Of a stretch of DNA of 64,000 bases, positions 26,991-35,822 are shown piece by piece. Under the pieces are notes generated by a model, which saw only the letters and a list, made by a program, of their open reading frames with translations, made no database searches and was not told where the DNA came from. Position 1 is the first letter of the stretch. Each line of letters begins with the position of its first letter. This DNA is from JAEUIE01 sp046350055 (lineage in GTDB: Bacteria; Planctomycetota; Planctomycetia; Gemmatales; HRBIN36), in the NCBI GenBank assembly GCA_046350055.1, contig JAXMBC010000001.1, forward strand, positions 2,356,001 to 2,420,000. Reading direction: 5' to 3'. The position numbers and the translations under genes are program-made.

Positions 26991-28069
26991 GAGTGAAGCA
27001 GCACATCCAGATGAGGAAGCAGGCGGTCAGGAGTCAGCTCCTGCATACAGCTCATATGACTACAGGTTTTCACATAACTGGCAGCACACGGCACCATGGT
27101 CGCCACAGCACCACGCGGCTGGGCATACGGCCCGGTGCGGGTGACCGAGGTGCAGGTGAACGGTGCGAGCACCGGCTTCCCCAGGGCAACGGCCAGGTGC
27201 AGTGGACCACTGTCGTTGGAAACTACACCATCAGCCAGGCTCAGGAGCGCAGTCAGGTCGCGCAGGGTCGTCTGCCCTACGGTCGAGTAGACATGCTTGT
27301 TCCAGTAGCGGGTGAATTCCTCTGCCAGCGGCTTTTCATCCGGGCCACCGACGAGGATGATGCTGCCCCCACTGGTCAGCACCGCATGCTGTCCAGTGAT
27401 GGCGAAGTGCTGCACCGGCCAGCGTTTGGTTTCCCAGCGGGTGCCCAGGTTCATCATGACCCATGGGCGAGGCAGCGACGCAAGCGTAGCCAGCCAGCGG
27501 TTTCGCTCCGTTTCCAGCGGTGGGAATTTGAATTGCTTGCGTTCCTCGCCCAGACCCAGCGCATCAGCAACAAGCCAGTAGCGGTCCACCGCATGCATCT
27601 TCCACAGGTCATCGGGCAGCACCGTGTTGTAGAACCAGCGTGAACCTTCCCGGGAGGAAGCCAGGCCGATCCGCCAGCGTGCCCCGGTGGCAAAGGTCAT
27701 GAGCCCGGTGCGGAGCAGGCCTTGCAGATCGATGACCAGATCGAAATGTCGGCGACGCAACTCACGGAAGAAGCGGGCATGATAGTCGATGCCCTCCATC
27801 CAGTCCTTCTTCATCCGCTGGCGATCATAGGGAATGACGTCGTCCAGATCGGGATGCTGCTCCAGCAGGCTGACGTAGCTCTTGTTGACCAGCCAGCTTA
27901 GCTCGGCATGGGGAAAGCGTTTCCGCAAGGCGCTCGCCACCGGCAACGCATGGGCGATATCTCCCACCGCGCTCGGCTTGATGATGCAGATACGCCTCGG
28001 AGTAATGCCCGTCAGCTTCTGCCGTAGCGGATCCAGATTCAGTCCATCGACCAGCTTCAATTCCGTCAT
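26969..28069 (-). CDS. Glycosyltransferase family 9 (heptosyltransferase-like)
   Basis: A 366-residue protein with GT9 landmarks: RICIIKPSAVGDIAHALPVASALRKRFP at residues about 25-52, DLVIDLQGLLRTGLMTFATGARWRIGL, and the sugar-nucleotide-binding end VVSNDSGPLHLAVALGKPVLAPF. The family adds heptose or other sugars to lipopolysaccharide core. The start at 28069 has CAGGAAGCACGC upstream; a longer frame to 28120 lacks a ribosome binding site. It is the first gene of a pair with maf, overlapping it. Donor and acceptor cannot be told. Confidence 0.88.
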   Translation of the reverse strand: MTELKLVDGLNLDPLRQKLTGITPRRICIIKPSAVGDIAHALPVASALRKRFPHAELSWLVNKSYVSLLEQHPDLDDVIPYDRQRMKKDWMEGIDYHARFFRELRRRHFDLVIDLQGLLRTGLMTFATGARWRIGLASSREGSRWFYNTVLPDDLWKMHAVDRYWLVADALGLGEERKQFKFPPLETERNRWLATLASLPRPWVMMNLGTRWETKRWPVQHFAITGQHAVLTSGGSIILVGGPDEKPLAEEFTRYWNKHVYSTVGQTTLRDLTALLSLADGVVSNDSGPLHLAVALGKPVLAPFTCTSVTRTGPYAQPRGAVATMVPCAASYVKTCSHMSCMQELTPDRLLPHLDVLLHSWQRYTA

Positions 28070-28179
28070 GCGTGCTTCCTGCACAGGCTTGTCCTCTATC
28101 GAGCCGCAAGTTTCCCACATTCGGCAAAACGGGGCAAGACGAAGCGTCGCTTGCTACCATAGCATCACGGGAGTTCCTC

Positions 28180-29022
28180 ATGAAATACCTTGTCGCACTG
28201 CTGATTCTTGCCCCTCTGACCAGTCAGCCACCCGCCACACCACCCCGGCTCATCATCCGTGGCGATGACATGGGCTTTTCCCATTCTGGCAATCTCGCCT
28301 TTCGTCAGTGCTACACCGAAGGTATCGTCACCTCGGTCGAAGTCATCGTTCCATCCCCCTGGTTTCCTGAAGCTGCCAGGATGCTGCATGAGCATCCCGC
28401 TATCGATGTCGGCATCCATCTCGCTCTCACCAGTGAGTGGGACAACGTCAAATGGCGACCGATCGCCCACGTGCCCAGCCTCGTCGATGCCGATGGCTAC
28501 TTCTTCCCCATGGTCTTTCCCAACAGGAATTACCCCCGTCGGGCCATCAAGGACAATGCGTGGAAGCTGGAGGATGTCGAGAAGGAGTTCCGGGCTCAGA
28601 TCGAGCTGGGCAAGAAGCGACTACCTCGCCTGACGCATCTCTCGGCACACATGGGATGCAACCAGCTCAACACCGACGTGCGTGACCTCTATTACAAACT
28701 CGCCAAAGAGTATGGCCTTGATATCCACCCCGACAAGCAAGGTGTCAAGAACGTCGGCTTCCTCGGCAAGCATGTCACCGCAGCAGAAAAGCTCGAGAGC
28801 TTTCTCAAGATGCTCGACACCCTCGAAACAGGCAAGACCTATCTCTTCGTCGAACACCCCGGCCTCGATACCCCCGAGTTACGTGCCATCCACCACATTG
28901 GCTACGAGAACGTTGCAGCCGACCGCCAGGGCGTGACCGACCTGTTCCTTGATGGACGGGTGAAGGATGCCATTCGGAAGAAGGGGATTCAGTTGATCAG
29001 CTATGGTGAGCTGAAGAAGTAG
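28180..29022 (+). CDS. ChbG/YdjC-like carbohydrate deacetylase, exported
   Basis: A 280-residue protein. A short signal peptide (MKYLVALLILAPLTS) precedes the YdjC-family start RLIIRGDDMGFSHSGN, with D29 and D30 as metal/catalytic residues. The metal-binding DVGIHLALTSEWDNVKWRP and THLSAHMGCN (His residues) and YLFVEHPGLDTPELRAI follow. The family deacetylates chito-oligosaccharides or related sugars; in planctomycetes exported forms are common. The frame runs upstream to 28072 and overlaps the divergent gene; the start at 28180 is supported by GGGAG upstream and the signal peptide. Confidence 0.85.
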   Translation: MKYLVALLILAPLTSQPPATPPRLIIRGDDMGFSHSGNLAFRQCYTEGIVTSVEVIVPSPWFPEAARMLHEHPAIDVGIHLALTSEWDNVKWRPIAHVPSLVDADGYFFPMVFPNRNYPRRAIKDNAWKLEDVEKEFRAQIELGKKRLPRLTHLSAHMGCNQLNTDVRDLYYKLAKEYGLDIHPDKQGVKNVGFLGKHVTAAEKLESFLKMLDTLETGKTYLFVEHPGLDTPELRAIHHIGYENVAADRQGVTDLFLDGRVKDAIRKKGIQLISYGELKK

Positions 29023-29143
29023 TTATAACTGGCGAGCTGTGAGAGGGCGAGGCTTCTGCCGTGTCGCGGATCATGCGAGTGCAGGGTGTCTCTTGCTGAT
29101 TGCCAGCAAATGGTTCAACCGCGGAGCGGTGTCATCTGAATAG

Positions 29144-29163
29144 CCGTGGGCGTTAGCCCACGG
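29144..29163. repeat. Hairpin CCGTGGGC-GTTA-GCCCACGG
   Basis: A perfect 8-bp inverted repeat with a 4-base loop between convergent genes, embedded in a sequence (from about 29117) that looks like a dispersed repeat. It may serve as a bidirectional terminator, but no T-run follows on either side. Confidence 0.5.
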
Positions 29164-29179
29164 CGTGGTTTTGCAAATA

Positions 29180-30355
29180 TTACCGCAACAACTCCCTCAT
29201 CTCCAGCACCCGGTACTCCTGTGCCGAAGCCGGTGCTTTCCCTGTTCCCATGGCCAGATGCAACCGGCCTGCCACTGGCTCGAAGATCATGCTCTGCAGC
29301 GTCATGTCGTTCTGATGTACCTGGTTCAGATACTGCTTCACTTCGCCGATGCCGATGGCGTGATTGCCTTTGCAGGAAGCATCCAGGCTGGCCATGCGAT
29401 CGAGTGTCGTAAAGAGATTCTTCGGCTGGGCCAGTTTCAGTTCGCTGCTGATGAAGTGATTGGTACAGCGGCAGGTGCCTTGCTCAGCAGCACGCTTGAT
29501 AACCTTGGTGGGCGTGTACTCGAGAATGGCACCGCCGTTCTTGTCGCACACAGCCAGGTGCTGCGAGGTGGTGCGTTTCATCTTGCTGAGCATCTGATAT
29601 GCTTCGTCCACCGTGCTGCACTCTTCCAGAATCTGCCGGTAGTTCAGCAGGAACGGTACACCCTTGGGATCAAATGCCGGCCCCGCCTCTTTGGGAGCAC
29701 CAGTCGTTTCCAGTGAAGCAATGGCCAGGCCTGCTTCATTCATGCCACTGATCACGCCGATGGTGCCCGGGTAACCGATGGCCACGAAGCTCTTCTTCCC
29801 AGGCTGCCTGACTACAGTGATCAGGGTGTATTCCTGCAGGTACCCCAGCCCCATGTAGTCCATGTTGCGGGCCATGAATGGTTGCCCATTGCTGCTGCGA
29901 TTCTTCTCCACGATGACTGCTGAGCAACCAATGAGGGACATGAGCAGGTGCTTCTGGTCGAAGACGGTATTGCCAAAGATGAAAGTGTCGCGGTTGATCT
30001 GACTGTGCTTCAGGATAGCTTCTGCCTCGGTACGGTAGGCAGGTGGGAAGTTCTCGTACAATTGCCTGCTGGTCTTCAGCAGGGTAGGCATGAGTAGTTT
30101 GGTGCCTGCCGGCGTTGCGAGATGGTTAAGCAATTCTTCAGGGAACTGGAGCAACCGGGCAGAAGGTGCTGCTACCAGGTGAGCCCCCTGTTCTCCAATT
30201 TGCTCCGGCGCGCCGGAAAGCCGAAGCACGGGCAGGCCATTGATGTACTCCAGGCTGCCTGCCTGATATTTGCCTTCAGGAAAGCGGAACTGGGCGTGGC
30301 TGCAAACGGTGCAGTAGAAGAGCAGGGGCAGGCTGAGGAAGATTTGATGGAGCAT
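29180..30355 (-). CDS. C45-type acyltransferase/peptidase-like Ntn-hydrolase
   Basis: A 391-residue exported protein. A signal peptide occupies residues 1-21. It resembles the acyl-CoA:6-aminopenicillanic acid acyltransferase (peptidase C45) family: LPVLRLSGAPEQIGEQGAHL, then L-I-G-C144-S-A-V-I-V-E with the likely nucleophile Cys, GQPFMARNMDYMGLGYL, PGTIGVISGMNEAGLAIASL and FLLNYRQILEECSTVDEAYQML, and CRCTNHF near the end. In this family the N-terminal nucleophile Cys is exposed by self-cleavage. The substrate is unknown. The start at 30355 was chosen for the signal peptide; the frame extends to 30451 inside a MITE-like repeat. Confidence 0.82.
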   Translation of the reverse strand: MLHQIFLSLPLLFYCTVCSHAQFRFPEGKYQAGSLEYINGLPVLRLSGAPEQIGEQGAHLVAAPSARLLQFPEELLNHLATPAGTKLLMPTLLKTSRQLYENFPPAYRTEAEAILKHSQINRDTFIFGNTVFDQKHLLMSLIGCSAVIVEKNRSSNGQPFMARNMDYMGLGYLQEYTLITVVRQPGKKSFVAIGYPGTIGVISGMNEAGLAIASLETTGAPKEAGPAFDPKGVPFLLNYRQILEECSTVDEAYQMLSKMKRTTSQHLAVCDKNGGAILEYTPTKVIKRAAEQGTCRCTNHFISSELKLAQPKNLFTTLDRMASLDASCKGNHAIGIGEVKQYLNQVHQNDMTLQSMIFEPVAGRLHLAMGTGKAPASAQEYRVLEMRELLR

Positions 30356-30405
30356 GGGTAAAGTCACCGCTGCTTGATCGGAATTGTGCAAGGGCCGGAC
30401 TGACT

Positions 30406-30504
30406 CTCCCCCTTGGATAAGGGGGAGTTGGAGGGGGTTCTTCAAGAGCACCTACAGTTGCATATTGCTACCCCACCCAACCTCCCCTTGTAAAGGGGAG
30501 GAGC
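30406..30504. repeat. MITE-like element, copy 2
   Basis: About 99 bases with the same ends as the copy at 25170-25304: CTCCCCCTTGGATAAGGGGG at the left and CCCCACCCAACCTCCCCTTG at the right, each followed by the matching arm. The centre is shorter and different. It lies between the C45-type gene and the Gfo/Idh/MocA gene, upstream of the former. Confidence 0.7.
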
Positions 30505-30532
30505 AGCATTTGCAAAAGACTCCGACGCTCAT

Positions 30533-31798
<1,266 letters not shown>

Positions 31799-31898
31799 GA
31801 GAGGTTCTCCGAATCGAGCAGACGGTGGGTCAACAGGCAGATGCATTTATGATAGCAAAGCAATCATACACGTTGCCAGAATGAAATTTGAATCAGTG

Positions 31899-32612
31899 CT
31901 AACCGGGAAGGAACGTGTGCCAGGTGTAGCCATCAGGCAATGTCGAACATCCGGTGAATTCGAGATGGAGAATGCGACGATGCAGCTTGGTATCCAGAGC
32001 AGCCTGGCCACTTCGATGAAACAGTAGAGGACTCATGATCAGCACATCGCCCGGTTCGGCATGCAGAGTGACTATTTCATGCTTTTCCGGCATGATCTCT
32101 GACACCTGGGTGCCCGGCATCACTTGTAAAGGTCCATTCTCAGCTACCATAGCATCCAGATGAATCCGAGCCAGAAGAATCTGTTGCGACAACCACCAGG
32201 GTGCTTCTACGTGGGGAACGCCGGCCTTGATGGTAGGCTTTCCAAAGATATTGCCTGCAAGTCTGTTGTCCTTCACTGCGATGGCTCGATCCTGATGCCA
32301 CGGTAACGACCATGATTGGCCGGGTGGTTTGTCAAAATACAGGCCTCTCATTAAGCCCATGTCGGCACCGAGCGCTGCTTGCAATACGCTGTGTAGTTTT
32401 GTTCCTTTCCACAATTCCTTCGCTGCTGGAAAAACTTCGAGCATATTGCGCGCTGCTACGATTGTTGATCGACGACTGATTGCCGCTTGATGCTGTTGAT
32501 CACGCTGCAATGCTGATTCCAGTTCAATACCCCATTGAGATACCTGAGCACGAGAGAATACAGCATGTAGCATGACATAACCATCTTGCCTCAGCTGCTC
32601 CAACATGGTCAT
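31899..32612 (-). CDS. Phytanoyl-CoA dioxygenase (PhyH) family protein
   Basis: A 237-residue Fe(II)/2-oxoglutarate oxygenase-like protein. The metal triad is visible: H106-Q-D108 in SLPWHQDRAI and the distal H199 in SPLLFHRSG, followed by HRRILHLEF with the 2-oxoglutarate Arg. Family start: M-L-E-Q-L-R-Q-D-G-Y-V-M-L. PhyH enzymes hydroxylate small molecules; the substrate is not predictable. It is co-directional with the Gfo/Idh/MocA gene 100 bases downstream and may be in the same transcript. Confidence 0.85.
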   Translation of the reverse strand: MTMLEQLRQDGYVMLHAVFSRAQVSQWGIELESALQRDQQHQAAISRRSTIVAARNMLEVFPAAKELWKGTKLHSVLQAALGADMGLMRGLYFDKPPGQSWSLPWHQDRAIAVKDNRLAGNIFGKPTIKAGVPHVEAPWWLSQQILLARIHLDAMVAENGPLQVMPGTQVSEIMPEKHEIVTLHAEPGDVLIMSPLLFHRSGQAALDTKLHRRILHLEFTGCSTLPDGYTWHTFLPG

Positions 32613-32724
32613 TTGCGTAATTCCAGCTGTTGAGAGTTATTAGTGTTGTACGCTACAATGGCATAGCATATTCAGGTAAACGAGCGACCATTGGCAAGAC
32701 AAGTATGTTCTCATGGAATAACCC

Positions 32725-33108
32725 ATGACCCTGCAATCCATCCTCACCGACAAAGCCCCCATCCCCGCCGGGCATTATTCCCAGGCTATCATCCATCAGG
32801 GTGTCGTCTATATTGCCGGTCAGTTGCCCATCAGGCCGGGTCAGAAGGAACACCTTGTCGGCAGCATCGATGAGCAAACCCGGCAGACTCTCGCCAACCT
32901 CGATGCCATCCTGGTTGCAGCAGGCAGCAGCCGGGAGCAGGTACTCCGCGTGACCGTCTATGTGAGCGACGTCAAACACTGGCCCGTGGTCAATGGCGTT
33001 TACGCCGAGTTCTTCGGCAACCACCGCCCTGCCCGTACCGTGGTGCCGGTCAGCAAACTGCACTATGGCTATGAGATTGAACTCGATGCCATTGCTGCGG
33101 TGGGATAG
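32725..33108 (+). CDS. ridA: RidA family enamine/imine deaminase
   Basis: A 127-residue protein of normal RidA length. It has SQAIIHQGVVYIAGQLPI, TLANLDAILVAAGSSREQVLRVTVYVSD, and the active-site Arg104 in RPARTVVPV followed by YEIELDAIAAV. RidA hydrolyses reactive 2-aminoacrylate and other enamines released by PLP enzymes. It is a single gene, divergent from phyH and convergent with the SDR gene. Confidence 0.92.
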   Translation: MTLQSILTDKAPIPAGHYSQAIIHQGVVYIAGQLPIRPGQKEHLVGSIDEQTRQTLANLDAILVAAGSSREQVLRVTVYVSDVKHWPVVNGVYAEFFGNHRPARTVVPVSKLHYGYEIELDAIAAVG

Positions 33109-33121
33109 TGCGTGGTAGTGC

Positions 33122-33868
33122 TTACCGCAATTTGAGTGAGCCCATGCCGCCATCGACGTTCAGCACCTGCCCGGTTACCCAGCTTTGCTCGGGATCAAGA
33201 ATCCAGGCGAGGGCAGAAGCCACATCATTCGCTTCCCCAATGCGGCCCAGTGGATGCATGGCAGTGCTTGCCTTCAGGCTGGCTTCGTTGCTGGTGAAAC
33301 GGCTGGCCAGTGGCGTGTGAACCAGTCCCGGAGCTACGCAGTTGACACGGATATTCCGTGAGGCATAGCTGGCCGCAGCAGAACGTGTCAGTCCAATGAT
33401 TCCTGCCTTAGCCGCTGCGATGGCTTCGTGGTTAGCCAGGCCTACCGTGGCTGCGACAGATGAGACGAGGGCAATGGAGCCACGTTCTTTGGGAAGCATC
33501 GCCTTGGCTGCGTGATGCACTACATGATACGCCGAGGTGAGATTAAGTGAGATGGTAGAAGCCCACTCCTCGGGCGAGGTCAGGTGGGCAGGCTTGATGA
33601 GAATGGAGCCGACACAGTGGGCCACTCCTTCCAGCGGGCCGAGGAGTTGGTTTGCAGTTTCAAACAGTGCCTGTACTTGTCTGTAGTCAGTGGCATCGGT
33701 TAATTGGAACGGGGATGAGAGTTCCTCTGCCAGTTCCGCCAGTTTCTGCTCGCCCCTGGCTGCCAGAAGCAGATTGGCCCCCTGGGCTTTAAGACGGCGC
33801 GCCAGGGCAGCTCCTATGCCTCCGCTGGCACCAAGAATCACGAAGTTATAGCTGGAAAGATCGGTCAT
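33122..33868 (-). CDS. Short-chain dehydrogenase/reductase lacking the usual active-site Tyr
   Basis: A 248-residue SDR. The cofactor motif is GASGGIG (13-19), and HCVGSI, then the SLNLTSAYHVVHHAAKAM and SIALVSSVAATVG strands with Ser136/137. Where YxxxK is expected the protein has I150-A-A-A-K154, so Lys is kept but Tyr is replaced by Ile. The rest (NIRVNCVAPGLVHTPL, WVTGQVLNVDGGMGSL) is normal. It may bind NAD(P) but lack ordinary reductase activity, or use another residue such as the nearby His147. The neighbouring tRNA-Arg is upstream. Confidence 0.85.
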   Translation of the reverse strand: MTDLSSYNFVILGASGGIGAALARRLKAQGANLLLAARGEQKLAELAEELSSPFQLTDATDYRQVQALFETANQLLGPLEGVAHCVGSILIKPAHLTSPEEWASTISLNLTSAYHVVHHAAKAMLPKERGSIALVSSVAATVGLANHEAIAAAKAGIIGLTRSAAASYASRNIRVNCVAPGLVHTPLASRFTSNEASLKASTAMHPLGRIGEANDVASALAWILDPEQSWVTGQVLNVDGGMGSLKLR

Positions 33869-33977
33869 GGCCCGGGCTCGGAAACTGCGACAATTTCCGT
33901 GAAATACTTGCCAGTGGATTCACGATTGTGTGAACCCGCAAGGCCATCGATTCTCCTATACTTAAAGAAGCAGTTAC

Positions 33978-34051
33978 GCGCTCATAGCTCAGCTGGATAG
34001 AGCAGCGGATTTCTAATCCGCCGGTCGGGGGTTCGAATCCCTCTGGGCGTA
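33978..34051 (+). tRNA. tRNA-Arg (anticodon TCT)
   Basis: A 74-base cloverleaf. The acceptor GCGCTCA pairs with TGGGCGT (G1-U72 wobble), followed by discriminator A. The D-arm is GCTC/GAGC, and the anticodon stem GCGGA/TCCGC encloses TTTCTAA with anticodon TCT. The T-arm is GGGGG-TTCGAAT-CCCTC. CCA is not encoded. It reads AGA codons. Confidence 0.95.
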
Positions 34052-34108
34052 CTGGTTGTTGGGACCCAGGAACTACGGGGTTGCCCATTCGATTTTGTGT
34101 ATTTAAAG

Positions 34109-34591
34109 TTAATACCTATGCTGTGATCTCAGCTCCATCACCACTTCGGAGAGCAGGTAAGCTGTAGCAAGAGAAACCATGCCACCGAACCACAGACCGA
34201 TTACGTAGCCGAACATTGTCCAGCGATCTATTCCTGCAACCAGACGAACATCTTTCACGACGCTGATAACGAGGATAAGGAGAAGAACTGATACTGCAAC
34301 TGTTAAGAGAATAGCCGTGACCTGCAGGAAGCCCCTGATGACGCCGCCTAAATCCATCCCCGGCTTGCGGATGAAGTTTCTCAGCACCATGGGTTCGGTC
34401 GGAATCTCTTCCTGAACCAGACGATAGTCAACCTCGTCAGCCTGATCTTCCTGCCCCGGCCTGGTCCCCGGGATGATGTTCGATTGGTTGCACTTGGTGC
34501 ATTTACATCTTCTGCCGGAGTATTCTAGTTTCGCTTTAAGCAGTTTACCGCAGCTTCCACATGGAAATTCAATCATGGGTGCTGACTCCAT
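34109..34591 (-). CDS. Zinc-ribbon membrane protein (chromosomal copy)
   Basis: A 160-residue protein. The N-terminal 45 residues form a zinc ribbon: PCGSCGKLLKAK, YSGRRCKCTKC (two C-x-x-C pairs). Two hydrophobic segments follow (LQVTAILLTVAVSVLLLILVI and GYVIGLWFGGMVSLATAYLL). The start at 34591 (MESAP) is favoured because the same five residues and their DNA context are kept in the related gene at 38602-39081 inside the island. The two share nearly the whole zinc ribbon but have unrelated tails. The role is unknown. It lies between tRNA-Arg and the left att site. Confidence 0.75.
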   Translation of the reverse strand: MESAPMIEFPCGSCGKLLKAKLEYSGRRCKCTKCNQSNIIPGTRPGQEDQADEVDYRLVQEEIPTEPMVLRNFIRKPGMDLGGVIRGFLQVTAILLTVAVSVLLLILVISVVKDVRLVAGIDRWTMFGYVIGLWFGGMVSLATAYLLSEVVMELRSQHRY

Positions 34592-34683
34592 CGTGATACT
34601 CGTTTTTATCAGTATCAGACAGTTAAATCCAAATAAATGATTCCGGTTAGTTGAGTGTTTGCTGACCGCGGAGTTCCACCAAT

Positions 34684-34708
34684 GCAAAAAGCCCCTGAAA
34701 CAGGGGCT
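34684..34708 (-). terminator. Original terminator of tRNA-Lys, now separated from it
   Basis: On the minus strand an 8-bp stem AGCCCCTG / CAGGGGCT with a 3-base loop (34690-34708) is followed by TTTTTGCA. It lies 28 bases beyond the left att repeat, where the 3' flank of tRNA-Lys would be without the island. Confidence 0.75.
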
Positions 34709-34736
34709 GAACGGCCAGGAACTGGGGAATGAACTA

Positions 34737-34785
<49 letters not shown>

Positions 34786-34976
34786 ATGGTAAATCCCTTA
34801 AACACCATGCCACTCAAGCACTTGCGCCAAGAGCCGATTCCTGTTTGCACGATGTTTGCACAGCTCACCCTGAACTTGCTCGATTAGTCGCCGCCTGGGA
34901 CAGCCTTTCTGCTGCCACGCGTCAAGCCATCACTGCCATCGTAGACGCTGCACAGTCACTGGAGGCTGCTGCTTAA
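34786..34976 (+). other. Detached integrase tail coding segment, open only through att
   Basis: From the end of attL the frame continues for 63 codons to a TAA at 34976. It encodes a helical stretch, HPELARLVAAWDSLSAATRQ followed by AITAIVDAAQSLEAAA. This frame is the same one in which the integrase crosses the right att copy. In the excised circle the integrase would therefore read through att into this segment. It has no start of its own, and in the integrated state it is not joined to the integrase gene. The sequence resembles tails I associate with planctomycete integrases, from memory only. Confidence 0.65.
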
Positions 34977-35051
34977 CAGCGGGAACGATCATCAGTTCTC
35001 AGTCAAATAGCGCTTGATAAGCTGAAGTAAACGACTTAGCATCCAACTGGT

Positions 35052-35819
35052 TTGAACAAAAAGGTTACCCAACGATTAACTGGTGGAACGTTGACCAAAC
35101 GTAAGTGCGTCTATTGCGGGCTGTGGAGGGAGACTACGCGGGACCACGTTCCCCCGAAATCGCTGTTCCCAAAACCACGCCCACAGAAAATGATCACTGT
35201 CCCCGCCTGTCTTCCTTGTCACCGTTCAACGACCGCAGATGACGAGTACTTCAGGCTCATGCTTTCGATGAACGAGGACAGCGGAAATAGCCCAGCTATT
35301 ACTAGCATCAGGGACTCTGCATTTCGATCACTACGAAGGCCAGAAGCCAAAGGATTGCTCGAGAGCTTCCGCAAATGGGTGCACAACGTTGAGGTTCAAA
35401 GCCCTTCGGGTTTGTTTTTGGGCAGGCGAATGCAGGTTGATATTGATCTAGATCGACTCTACCGGGTTGTCGCCCGCATAGTTCGAGGTCTGTACTTCGT
35501 TGAGACTGAGACCATTCTTTCACCTGCAGCAAAAGTTGAAGTGTATTCAGACGAGCGAATCAATGAGAATCGCAGGGAAGTGGCCAACGAATTCGTTGCT
35601 AATATCGCTGTTCCCCTGGCAAAACAGCCTGCAAAAGTAATACTGAACGGGATCTTCAGCTATCGCTATCAACTCACAGAGATGCCGGAAGCCTCGGGGT
35701 GGGCCCTGGTGTTTTTTGGCAACATTCCGTTTATCGTGCTGACACTGCCTGAATCAGCAGTTCGGTCTCGCTTGAGCCAGGCTGAGCTAATTCAGACATC
35801 AGAACTAGCAAAGGGTTGA
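35052..35819 (+). CDS. HNH-type endonuclease-like protein
   Basis: A 255-residue protein. The N-terminal 70 residues form an HNH/zinc-finger nuclease core: C19-V-Y-C22, then R-D31-H32-V-P-P-K-S-L-F-P, then C53-L-P-C56-H57 and DDEYFRLML. The following 180 residues (FRKWVHNVEVQSPSGLFLG, LDRLYRVVARIVRGLYF) are unrecognised. The start is probably TTG at 35052; there is no ATG before the core motif. The nucleotide-cyclase-like gene begins 3 bases after its stop, so the two form a unit at the cargo end of the island. Nuclease activity is inferred from the motif. Confidence 0.75.
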   Translation: MNKKVTQRLTGGTLTKRKCVYCGLWRETTRDHVPPKSLFPKPRPQKMITVPACLPCHRSTTADDEYFRLMLSMNEDSGNSPAITSIRDSAFRSLRRPEAKGLLESFRKWVHNVEVQSPSGLFLGRRMQVDIDLDRLYRVVARIVRGLYFVETETILSPAAKVEVYSDERINENRREVANEFVANIAVPLAKQPAKVILNGIFSYRYQLTEMPEASGWALVFFGNIPFIVLTLPESAVRSRLSQAELIQTSELAKG

Positions 35820-35822
35820 AGG

